From an uncultured Alphaproteobacteria bacterium (lineage in GTDB: Bacteria; Pseudomonadota; Alphaproteobacteria; Rs-D84): a DNA stretch of 52,724 bases. Where the stretch lies: NCBI GenBank assembly GCA_937903135.1, contig CALDAH010000002.1, forward strand, positions 1-52,724, written 5' to 3'. Positions 8,501-14,955 of this stretch are shown here, piece after piece; the stretch's first letter is position 1; the number at the start of each line of letters is the position of its first letter. Made by a program: the position numbers and the translations under genes. Under the pieces are notes generated by a model. It ran no database searches. It was not told the DNA's origin and saw only the letters and a list, made by a program, of their open reading frames with translations.

Positions 8501-10916
8501 CAAATGTAATATTATTTACCGCATCAATATCTAATAAATTCCCATTATTATTAACCAGGCCCGAGATATTAACACCCGCCGCCGAATTCATAGTAAGTGA
8601 ATTATTCGTACCAACCGATACCCCGCCGGCCGCGAGTATATCCCCAATAACCGTTTGCAGATTAAATGAATTCGTACCGGTAATAACCAAACCTTTTGCC
8701 GGGTTCGTACCGTCAAACCATATTCCATCGGCGATGTTTATATCGCCCTTGTTCGCGGTTATATTCGTACCGCGCGCAATAATCTTTGCGTTATTTTCAG
8801 TCAAAGCCCCAACATTAGACACCCCGGCAACGATATCAATAATACCATTATTCAGTGCCTGGACGTTCCCTGTCGCGGTAAATGTTGCCGCTGATGAATT
8901 ACCAAATATAAACGTAGATAAATTTTCGGCAGTAACATTCCCGCTATTGGCGGCCGATGTCCCAACGACTATCTGATTTGCGGAAAACTTAACCCCACGG
9001 GCGGTATTTGCATCCCCCGCATAGATATTCCCATAAATATTAATTGCACCGTTTTCAGATATTAATTCAACCGGTGTTCCCGTCGCGGCAATATTTACAT
9101 TCCCGCCCCCGATTGCGTTATTTGCACTAAGTGTAACGTCACCACTTATTTGTATATTTCCGCCGACGGTTAATTTATTTATTGCCGGCAACAGGTTAAA
9201 CGCCCCGCCGCCCATAACAGATAAACCGTTGGTAATTGCCGCAGACTTAACCAATGAATTAAGATTAACAACACCGCCTGTTACGGTCAAGTTTCCGATA
9301 TTTATTCCCCCGCCGGCCGTATCTGATCCGAATATATTTGTCGTACCGCTGTTATTTAACAGTGCACCGTTGATATCAATCTGGCGTGCTTCGATCGTTG
9401 TTTCGCCGGTGCTATTGGTCAGCGATCCGTTGATTGTAATAATACCACTCTCGTCGGTATAGGATTTGATATCCAACCGCGTTCCATCATTAACAACAGA
9501 TTGTAAATCAACGCGGTTACCGTTTAAAACCATTGCATCGCCGCTGTTAACAACCGTCCCGCCGACAGTTAAATCATCCGCCGAAACAATATTTGTCGTT
9601 GTCCCGGTAAGTCCTGTAATCCCGCCTAGGATATTAATGCCGTGCAATGCGCCGGGGTTTCCAGCATCTGCGACGCCCGTCGCGGTAACATTAATCGTTC
9701 CGCTTTGATTTAATACCGACTGGGCCGTTACCGATAACGCCTGCAGATTCATATTTGCATTTGGATTTCCCACGCCATTAATAATATCAATATATTTGGT
9801 TACCCCACCATCTTGGCCGGTATAGTTTATTGCACCATTTCTGACAATTAACGAAAAATTATTCAGATTATTTGAAAAAACCTGCATCCATCGGTTCATA
9901 GATGTCCCGGCCCCGAATACTAACGTCCCTGTATCCAGTTCAAAAGTATTGCTGTTTTGCATACCGGTTAAGATAAAACCGTTCGCCAGATTGGTTTCAC
10001 CCTTTACATTAATATCCAGATTTCCTGAATTTATAAATGATGCATTTGTTGTTGCGTCGCCACCACTTACCGTCAGGTTATCCGCATTAATTACCATCGT
10101 AGCGTCGTTCGAATCGTTTTTCATCGTTCCATCTACGACGATATTTACGACATCAGGCGTTGCACCCGAATCGTTTATACGACCAATTTCCATTAATGTA
10201 CCGGAATTTTCAATATTACCTGTACTGTGTATATCCCCGGATGATTTTATTGCCATTGTTCCGGTAATATTTTGAATTGTCCCGGAATTAATTCCGCCTG
10301 CGGTTATATTGCTCTGTGCATTACCGTCGGCAATAAACTGTTCCATAACCAGCTGCCCGGTGGATGTAATATTATTATTCCCGGCCGTTGAATTAATTGC
10401 CCCGGCGGTAATTGATTCGGCATTAATTGTTAAATCGGCGGCACTGCTAATCGCACCGGATGTAAAGTTATTTATTCCCTTGTTAATTGTTAACGCGCCG
10501 TTTGCATTAATCGCCCCGAGTGTCAGATTAATCTCAGTACCCGTTGACAACGCTTCTATTGCGAGAGTGCGCCCTGTGGTTATGCTAAGGTTATTAGAGA
10601 TATTAATATCCCCGTCTGATTGAATTGTATATGGCGATTCGGTGTTTTCTTCTACGTAAATTGTTCCGTCCGGGTTTACGGGCGTCCCGCTGTTAACCCC
10701 GATCAGTAGATTATTTGCGGTAATTCCACCACTGCCGATTGCCAACCCTTTGCCGGATTCAACGGCGACATAGGTTTCGGTTGGAACGTTTAATTCCTCT
10801 GCGCTATATGCATTTCCGGCCCCGGGATTAATTGGCGGCAACGGTACATCAACAGCGGCGGCGGGCGTACCAAATGGGACTAAACAACAAATAAAAGAAA
10901 TTAACTTTTTCATCAT
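5580..10916 (-). CDS. Large autotransporter (type V secretion) with beta-helical passenger
   Basis: This 1778-residue protein has a signal peptide (MMKKLISFICCLVPFGTPAAA, cleavage near residue 22). A very long Asn/Gly/Thr/Ala-rich passenger (about 30-1300) follows, with repeated short strands such as 'NNGTL', 'GDINI' and 'INSGNIN'-like motifs, as in right-handed beta-helix adhesins. After it come a Ca-loop-like stretch (DTDGDGNPD), a helical linker ('LEQMANELYKRMEYYNLQ') and a C-terminal autotransporter barrel of about 280 residues ending 'LSGSYRF'. The final Phe and alternating strands support insertion by BAM. The passenger is nearly free of Cys and carries no protease motif that I can see, so an adhesin or surface-coat role is inferred. 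The ribosome site is weak. It is transcribed divergently from enolase. Confidence 0.92.
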   Translation of the reverse strand: MMKKLISFICCLVPFGTPAAAVDVPLPPINPGAGNAYSAEELNVPTETYVAVESGKGLAIGSGGITANNLLIGVNSGTPVNPDGTIYVEENTESPYTIQSDGDINISNNLSITTGRTLAIEALSTGTEINLTLGAINANGALTINKGINNFTSGAISSAADLTINAESITAGAINSTAGNNNITSTGQLVMEQFIADGNAQSNITAGGINSGTIQNITGTMAIKSSGDIHSTGNIENSGTLMEIGRINDSGATPDVVNIVVDGTMKNDSNDATMVINADNLTVSGGDATTNASFINSGNLDINVKGETNLANGFILTGMQNSNTFELDTGTLVFGAGTSMNRWMQVFSNNLNNFSLIVRNGAINYTGQDGGVTKYIDIINGVGNPNANMNLQALSVTAQSVLNQSGTINVTATGVADAGNPGALHGINILGGITGLTGTTTNIVSADDLTVGGTVVNSGDAMVLNGNRVDLQSVVNDGTRLDIKSYTDESGIITINGSLTNSTGETTIEARQIDINGALLNNSGTTNIFGSDTAGGGINIGNLTVTGGVVNLNSLVKSAAITNGLSVMGGGAFNLLPAINKLTVGGNIQISGDVTLSANNAIGGGNVNIAATGTPVELISENGAINIYGNIYAGDANTARGVKFSANQIVVGTSAANSGNVTAENLSTFIFGNSSAATFTATGNVQALNNGIIDIVAGVSNVGALTENNAKIIARGTNITANKGDINIADGIWFDGTNPAKGLVITGTNSFNLQTVIGDILAAGGVSVGTNNSLTMNSAAGVNISGLVNNNGNLLDIDAVNNITFDNKITNRSTLNIDSTAGAITTRDIENRANAKLTANGAVTVGNVDNYQNFTINGSTVTAGAIRLLAGAQQLNITAASSLDMASLNVAAGVANIDATVINSGDIYAAGNLVQGAVGGTGSGTLNLTRNSATVNAASITTGGDFSAIGNSVDYRIANAFDIGGDITVSNVADVDIAANTITAGDVDNNGILMLLARASAAAQNPNAINIGNVVNNGTLSIFAQGAINNDYPNLVKMGTVTNNSGALTLNTGTGDALVDSFTMVAGTATLAGRGLVSAGVFTTPDMLYQNYNSIAPMNPGAVNVADDAYAITASKINVKGIEQSSGALVLNSSDVTIGYRDANNIISGGDIIATDLQIRANPITNWLNMNVLGNVSGNVDFIGLEHMTIGGNYIFNDFSRINAVILPEFANSDAPATQYNYWADVSLADDSTLGQITNVAGDAAKPLISVGGTFVSQVENIGQGSNLTSLKDGQIGIDIFDIVNPGKAIWFLHADDGIQDLATKVRNLNVNFCNADGSLCFNYLDALNKYNSTDSDLPAYIALRDTDGDGNPDSLYIVFDPRFGGPVEIFRIQPIVEREAGHTHGEYVSAGALDNLLLGRLEETQFYNRTPIEAIPLIFKGTNLEQMANELYKRMEYYNLQRDGEALARFSRLFQAREIEQIAGSVVLNEHTTFRDAEDHMFDEFIWNRNRNLRKAWADVDFGMFNQDVADGKSVSGNRFSITGGYDWQESETLILGLMGRVSHMSGDNSDTMDLGYLPGQYIAGHVDVDVADTNIGLGGYLLKTLGTKTRVYGNAFLDIHVLNVTRDQNYVDSIDGTGTAFSLISEWGLLHDWLNQYIVGNVYARVGYNTGFSVTEKAAGDDYMTLKSDGYMILTPGYSLTAQKRIYPSAWFQIRPYASVGIEYDVLGAPDSAKYKFASANDYTNYDINIDPLWANIGGGVEFLSAVGVQVGLDYRYQHNSDIQMHRVRLSGSYRF

Positions 10917-10937
10917 ATTTTTATTTCATTCTTATTT

Positions 10938-10965
10938 AATTTGTGATTATATTGTTGCACAAATT
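10938..10965. promoter_or_regulatory. Palindrome over the -10 of the autotransporter promoter
   Basis: AATTTGTG (10938-10945) and CACAAATT (10958-10965) form a perfect 8-bp inverted repeat with a 12-base spacer. The spacer begins with a minus-strand TATAAT (10946-10951) that fits the -10 of the autotransporter gene, whose ATG is about 30 bases downstream. No good -35 is seen at 17 bases, which fits a promoter needing an activator or controlled by a repressor. The site lies in the divergent region shared with enolase. Confidence 0.5.
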
Positions 10966-11030
10966 GGTTACTTAGCCAAGTTAAAAATACAGAACAAGGT
11001 ACTAAAATTTTAGGAATAAGGAGAAACGTT

Positions 11031-12293
11031 ATGTATTCTATAAAAAAAGTACACGCCCGTCAGATTATGGACAGCCGTGGGAATCCAACAATTGAATGTG
11101 ATATTGTATTAGATGGCGGCGCAATGGGCCGTGCAGCTGTTCCATCGGGTGCATCCACGGGTAGCTTTGAGGCACTGGAACTGCGCGACGGCGGCAACGC
11201 ATATATGGGCAAAGGTGTTTTAACCGCAGTAAAAAATGTAAATGAAATTATTGCCCCGGCAATTATTGGCATGGACGCATCTGCCCAGACGGAACTAGAT
11301 GAAAAAATGCTGGCACTGGACGGGACACCGAACAAAGACAAACTTGGTGCGAACGCGATCTTGGCTGTATCATTGGCGGCGGCACATGCGGCGGCGAATC
11401 AAAAACACGAACCTTTATATAAATATATTGCATCTGTATATGGGAATTCTAATCCGAATGTATTACCGCGCCCGATGATGAATATTATTAACGGCGGTGC
11501 ACACGCGGATAACGGCCTGGACGCCCAAGAATTTATGATTATCCCGAATGGTGCAAAATCTGAATTCGAAGCGATTCGCATGGGCAGCGAGATTTTCCAT
11601 AACCTAAAATCCATATTAAAGAAAGGCGGCAATTCAACCAACGTCGGCGACGAAGGTGGATTTGCACCGAACTTTCATTCCTGTGCCGAAGCATTGGATA
11701 CAATTATCGCCGCGATAAAGGCTGCCGGCTATATCCCGGGCGAACAGGTATCAATTGGCCTGGACGTTGCATCATCTGAATTCTATAAAGACGGCGTTTA
11801 TGAATTCGAAGGCAAAAAATTATCATCCGATCAAATGATTGAATTCTATGAAAAATTAATCGCCGATTACCCGATTATTTCAATAGAAGACGCATTAGCC
11901 GAAGAAGACTGGGACGGCTGGAAGAAACTAACCGATGCGATTGGCGATAAATGTCAACTGGTCGGCGACGATTTATTCGTAACAAACCCGGTTCGCCTGG
12001 AAAAAGGTATTAAATCGGGCGTTGCAAACGCAATTTTGATTAAGGTTAATCAAATCGGTTCTTTAACCGAAACATTGCGCGCGATTAAAATGGCCCAGGA
12101 TGCAAACTATGGCGTTATAATCTCGCATCGCAGCGGCGAAACCGAAGATACAACTATCGCGGATTTAGCGGTCGCGACAAACGCCGGCCAGATTAAAACC
12201 GGTTCTATGTCACGCACAGATCGTATGGCAAAATACAATCAGTTAATTCGCATAGAAGAAGAACTGGACAAATCCGCAAAATATGGTTTATAA
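11031..12293 (+). CDS. eno: Enolase (2-phosphoglycerate dehydratase)
   Basis: This 420-residue glycolytic enzyme converts 2-phosphoglycerate to phosphoenolpyruvate in the cytoplasm. Family motifs are intact: SGASTG loop, 'NGGAHADNGLDAQEFMI' (substrate His and Glu), 'NVGDEGGFAPN', metal ligands in 'GLDVASSEF', 'SIEDALAEEDWDGW' and 'LVGDDLFVTN', catalytic Lys in 'ILIKVNQIGSLTET', and 'SHRSGETEDTTIADLAV' with 'GQIKTGSMSRTDR'. A clear AAGGAG ribosome site precedes the ATG. It is divergent from the autotransporter and followed by a hairpin. Its product would feed pyruvate to the pyruvate:ferredoxin oxidoreductase encoded nearby. Confidence 0.98.
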   Translation: MYSIKKVHARQIMDSRGNPTIECDIVLDGGAMGRAAVPSGASTGSFEALELRDGGNAYMGKGVLTAVKNVNEIIAPAIIGMDASAQTELDEKMLALDGTPNKDKLGANAILAVSLAAAHAAANQKHEPLYKYIASVYGNSNPNVLPRPMMNIINGGAHADNGLDAQEFMIIPNGAKSEFEAIRMGSEIFHNLKSILKKGGNSTNVGDEGGFAPNFHSCAEALDTIIAAIKAAGYIPGEQVSIGLDVASSEFYKDGVYEFEGKKLSSDQMIEFYEKLIADYPIISIEDALAEEDWDGWKKLTDAIGDKCQLVGDDLFVTNPVRLEKGIKSGVANAILIKVNQIGSLTETLRAIKMAQDANYGVIISHRSGETEDTTIADLAVATNAGQIKTGSMSRTDRMAKYNQLIRIEEELDKSAKYGL

Positions 12294-12316
12294 TCCATAC
12301 CAGAATGAAAAACAGG

Positions 12317-12344
12317 AGGGGTGTTATCAACAAGCACCCCTTTT
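12317..12344 (+). terminator. Terminator downstream of eno
   Basis: AGGGGTG (12317-12323) and CACCCCT (12335-12341) pair over an 11-base loop and are followed by TTTT. It lies 24 bases after the enolase stop and just before the small membrane-protein gene. Confidence 0.65.
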
Positions 12345-12355
12345 ATATATCATAT

Positions 12356-12562
12356 ATGACAATAGTAACTGCTTTTTTACTGGCTCTAAAATATATCGCG
12401 GCGACGATATTATTAATAATGGTTATACTCGCGCCGGCATGGATTGCACAACAGACTAAAAAAGACAAAACAGAAATGGCAATTGTTCGCATCAGCAGCT
12501 GGCTGCTGTGCTGGACCGGCCTGGGGTGGTTTGTTGCATTATTTCGCGCGACAAAAAAATAA
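12356..12562 (+). CDS. Superinfection-immunity-like small membrane protein
   Basis: This 68-residue protein has two hydrophobic segments (about residues 4-28 and 45-62). The C-terminal pattern 'SWLLCWTGLGWFVALFRA' together with the earlier 'ILAPAWIA' matches the superinfection immunity (T4 Imm-like) family pattern 'N-x-LLGWTxxGWxxALxWA'. In phages such proteins block DNA injection by related phages. Chromosomal homologues are common and mostly uncharacterised. An upstream in-frame ATG at 12305 would place the start inside the eno terminator, so 12356 is preferred, although no ribosome site is seen. It sits between eno and a shared terminator. Confidence 0.65.
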   Translation: MTIVTAFLLALKYIAATILLIMVILAPAWIAQQTKKDKTEMAIVRISSWLLCWTGLGWFVALFRATKK

Positions 12563-12583
12563 ACCGCCCGAAATTTGGGCGGT
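12563..12583. terminator. Bidirectional terminator between immunity-like gene and carD
   Basis: ACCGCCC (12563-12569) pairs with GGGCGGT (12577-12583) over a 7-base loop. There are A runs upstream and T-rich sequence downstream, so it can serve both convergent genes. Confidence 0.75.
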
Positions 12584-12602
12584 AATTTTATAAACGCAAG
12601 TT

Positions 12603-13160
12603 CTATTCTTCGTCGTCAATTTCATCGTCATCAATTTCAACGGCATTTAGATCTATTTCCTTTGGCACGCCTAAAATATCTTCTATTTTTTCGGATGCGG
12701 CATCTAAATCAATTTTATGCAATACGGCAAATTCCTGGGCCATACGTTCCAGTGCACGAACATATAACTGACGCGCCGAGAAAGTCATCGTATCGGCCGC
12801 ACTGCGCCGCTGCAGATCACGAACAACCTCGGCCAGTTTCATCGGGTCGCCGGAATTAATATTTTCCTCGTACTGTGCGGCACGACGTGCCCAGATCATA
12901 CGTTTCGCCCCGGCCTTACCCTTGGCGACTGATATTGCCTCGTCCATCTTTTTTGCAGATGTTAACGGACGCAGTCCGGATATTTCGGCCCGTTCCAACG
13001 GTACGCGCAGCGTCATATGATTGCGTTCAAAATCAATTACCAACATTTTTATTTTTTGGTCACCGATTGTCTGTTCTTCTATGCGTAACAGCTTTCCGAC
13101 CCCCTGGGTTGGATAAACAACATACTGACCTGTCTTAAAATCTATTTTTTTACTTGGCAT
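12603..13160 (-). CDS. CarD/CdnL-family RNA polymerase-binding transcription regulator
   Basis: The N-terminal CarD/TRCF RNA-polymerase-interaction domain is clear ('FKTGQYVVYPTQGVGKLLRIEEQTI', quoted in part, then 'FERNHMTLRVPLERAEISGLRPL'). It is followed by the helical DNA-binding part ('AKRMIWARRAAQYEENINSG', 'RDLQRR', 'LYVRALERMAQEFA') and an acidic tail of Asp/Glu. In the family it stabilises open promoter complexes at housekeeping promoters. The start at 13160 (185 residues) is preferred because AAAGGG lies about 9 bases upstream and homologues start close to this Met. An in-frame ATG at 13187 would add nine residues and has a GGAAGAG that is too close. Likely monocistronic. Confidence 0.88.
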   Translation of the reverse strand: MPSKKIDFKTGQYVVYPTQGVGKLLRIEEQTIGDQKIKMLVIDFERNHMTLRVPLERAEISGLRPLTSAKKMDEAISVAKGKAGAKRMIWARRAAQYEENINSGDPMKLAEVVRDLQRRSAADTMTFSARQLYVRALERMAQEFAVLHKIDLDAASEKIEDILGVPKEIDLNAVEIDDDEIDDEE

Positions 13161-13257
13161 ATTCAGATACCCTTTTACGGTTGCCATTCTCTTCCAATGC
13201 GTTGTATTATACCATAAAAAACGAAAAAAACAAATAATTGACTAAAAAATAAAAATA

Positions 13258-13273
13258 CCCCGAAATATCGGGG
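13258..13273. terminator. Terminator of the Cys-rich secreted protein gene
   Basis: CCCCGA (13258-13263) pairs with TCGGGG (13268-13273) over four bases, with T-rich sequence on both sides. It lies directly after the stop at 13280 on the minus strand and upstream of the carD promoter region. Confidence 0.75.
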
Positions 13274-13279
13274 CTTTTT

Positions 13280-13822
13280 TTATCGCGACAACCGGCGCAA
13301 AGACCCGCCCGTTCGGCGAATACTGGACGCTGCGCCGCCAAACGATGACTTATTTTCCGTGGAACATACCCATTCCCCGTTATGCAAAATTGCCGTCATA
13401 CCGTTTTCACATACCGGTTTTTCCAATTGCCACGCAAAGCATCCGCCGCGATTAACAGATTGAAATGTCGCATTATCTGCCCCGCCACGTGTATACGCCC
13501 CGTATTCAGGATTCCATACCCCCGGGGTTTCGCCATTACACCATTTACGTTCCCCAAAGCATTCAATACACGTCCCGTTTACATCACATATTTCCACCGG
13601 GCCGGCGGTATCACGATAACCGGAACGCGCTGATCGGCCGCTGCCCATGGCGTTTCCCGTTTCCAAATCACGACACCACAGCTTTTGACATTCGGCCGCG
13701 GCAATACCATCAATTTTATTATGATTGGTTAAAATATACCCTGCCCCGCATGACGTAAATGCCGCGAATGCAGTGCTGTATGAAAAAAATAAAACAAACA
13801 AAGAACAGATAATATGTTTCAT
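13280..13822 (-). CDS. Cys-rich secreted protein of unknown function
   Basis: I do not recognise this 180-residue protein. It has a clear signal peptide (MKHIICSLFVLFFSYSTAFA, cleavage near residue 20-21). The mature part carries ten cysteines, several in closely spaced pairs ('ECQKLWC', 'ICDVNGTCIECFGERKWC'), suggesting a disulfide-bonded periplasmic or surface domain. The C-terminus is Ser/Arg/Gly-rich and basic. It lies 59 bases after the end of bamE on the same strand and may be co-transcribed with it. A terminator follows immediately. Confidence 0.8.
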   Translation of the reverse strand: MKHIICSLFVLFFSYSTAFAAFTSCGAGYILTNHNKIDGIAAAECQKLWCRDLETGNAMGSGRSARSGYRDTAGPVEICDVNGTCIECFGERKWCNGETPGVWNPEYGAYTRGGADNATFQSVNRGGCFAWQLEKPVCENGMTAILHNGEWVCSTENKSSFGGAASSIRRTGGSLRRLSR

Positions 13823-13881
13823 TTATAAATTCTCTTTCCGTTTGTATTTTACACGTTTTGTATAAAAAATCCAAACAGTTT

Positions 13882-14310
13882 TTACTGCCCCAGCCCCGCC
13901 GGTGAAAAACGTCCGATATTATTAAATAACTCTTCTATGGCGTTTAGTTCAATTGCGGCCGGGATTTGTGTTTCACCGTCGGCGATCATAACATTTGGTA
14001 AATCTTTGTCACGTAAAACCTGGGTTCGCAGAACGCGGTTATTTTTCACCCAGGCCAGCAACACAGTCTTATTACTGTATGTTTTTGGCAGCGGGCCACG
14101 ATAATTTTCATCCGCGCCGTAATAAATCCAAACCTCGTCCCCGTAAATAGTTTTAACCTGCGGTGCGCCGATTTTTTCATCCAGATCCGCGGTCGTTTTA
14201 ACCGCAGCGGCAACGTCATCCAAATCCATTGGAAATACATAACCGCGATGCTTGGTCTGGAACGTACATGCGGATAAAACGAACAAACAAATAAATACTA
14301 TCTTTTTCAT
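13882..14310 (-). CDS. bamE: BamE-like outer membrane assembly lipoprotein (SmpA/OmlA family)
   Basis: This 142-residue lipoprotein has lipobox LSAC (Cys15) after a short signal peptide. 'HRGYVFPMDLDDV' followed by 'IGAPQVKTIYGDEVWIYYGA' and 'NNRVLRTQVLRD' reproduces the BamE order (RGY-x-F, G-x-P, tFg-x-x-W-x-Y, basic strand). BamE is the lipoprotein of the BAM complex, which folds outer-membrane barrels such as the many encoded in this window. The usual glycine before the 'sxxqV' helix is not conserved, so it is a somewhat divergent member. Divergent from the unknown gene at 14419. Confidence 0.75.
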   Translation of the reverse strand: MKKIVFICLFVLSACTFQTKHRGYVFPMDLDDVAAAVKTTADLDEKIGAPQVKTIYGDEVWIYYGADENYRGPLPKTYSNKTVLLAWVKNNRVLRTQVLRDKDLPNVMIADGETQIPAAIELNAIEELFNNIGRFSPAGLGQ

Positions 14311-14367
14311 AATAATAAATGTACAATATATCCCCTATGAAATGCAATCAAAAAGATTAAAAAATTC

Positions 14368-14397
14368 TTGACACATTAATATTTTCGGAAATAATAT
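14368..14397 (+). promoter_or_regulatory. Sigma70-type promoter of the 14419 gene
   Basis: TTGACA (14368-14373) is followed after 16-18 bases by overlapping -10 candidates AATAAT/TAATAT (14390-14397). The start codon lies about 22 bases downstream, behind an AGGAG ribosome site. Confidence 0.7.
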
Positions 14398-14418
14398 TTA
14401 CAGTTTACAGGAGCAGAC

Positions 14419-14922
14419 ATGTACAACGGATCAGAACCACTAGAACTATTATATCTTCGCAATGGCAACGATTTAAACATCGCCCGCTTAGAAAAGATAA
14501 GAAACGCCGCCGGCCGCGAATATACTATATTACACGCCAACGGCCGAGAATATATTGCAGTATCGGACCAGCGTGCCCAGTTTAAATGCGCACCGGGTAT
14601 GGTATTATTTACATATTCAAGCACGATAATAAACCCGGCCAATCTAGGCGATAATAAATCCCGGATAATTCCATCGGGAACATTTATGGCAAATACATCC
14701 GACGGGTCATTTGCAATGACAAATAACCCGGATACAGCGACTGTATTCAACGAACTGCTAAATAAACTATATAAAATAAATGGCCAGTCTATATACCACT
14801 ATTCACGTGTTATAACCACGTTTGAACCGGCAATTAATAACGGTATAACCGGCCAGATTGATATAACAAAAGTTTTAATGCAGAGAATTAAATACTTTGC
14901 ATTACGTGAATATAATCGTTAA
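14419..14922 (+). CDS. Hypothetical cytoplasmic protein
   Basis: This 167-residue protein is not recognised. There is no signal peptide or membrane segment. The N-terminal half is rich in predicted beta strands ('GREYTILHANGREYIAVSD'), and the C-terminal half looks helical ('VFNELLNKLYKINGQ', 'ITKVLMQRIKYFALREY'). It has its own consensus promoter (TTGACA) and an AGGAG ribosome site seven bases before the ATG, and ends at a strong bidirectional terminator shared with the oxidoreductase gene. It is therefore a single-gene transcription unit, probably well expressed. Confidence 0.82.
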   Translation: MYNGSEPLELLYLRNGNDLNIARLEKIRNAAGREYTILHANGREYIAVSDQRAQFKCAPGMVLFTYSSTIINPANLGDNKSRIIPSGTFMANTSDGSFAMTNNPDTATVFNELLNKLYKINGQSIYHYSRVITTFEPAINNGITGQIDITKVLMQRIKYFALREYNR

Positions 14923-14951
14923 AAAACAGCGGGAAATTCCCGCTGTTTTTT
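14921..14951. terminator. Strong bidirectional terminator
   Basis: CAGCGGGAA (14927-14935) pairs with TTCCCGCTG (14937-14945), flanked by an A run and a T run. It terminates the plus-strand hypothetical gene and the minus-strand pyruvate:ferredoxin oxidoreductase gene. Confidence 0.9.
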
Positions 14952-14955
14952 TATT

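Noticed and set aside
8443..8976. Open frame of 177 codons on the plus strand inside the autotransporter gene
   Set aside because: It is the antisense shadow of the repetitive passenger and its product is a hydrophobic Pro/Ile-rich string with no ribosome site. Similar frames at 8092-8364, 9229-9708 and 9949-10623 have the same origin.
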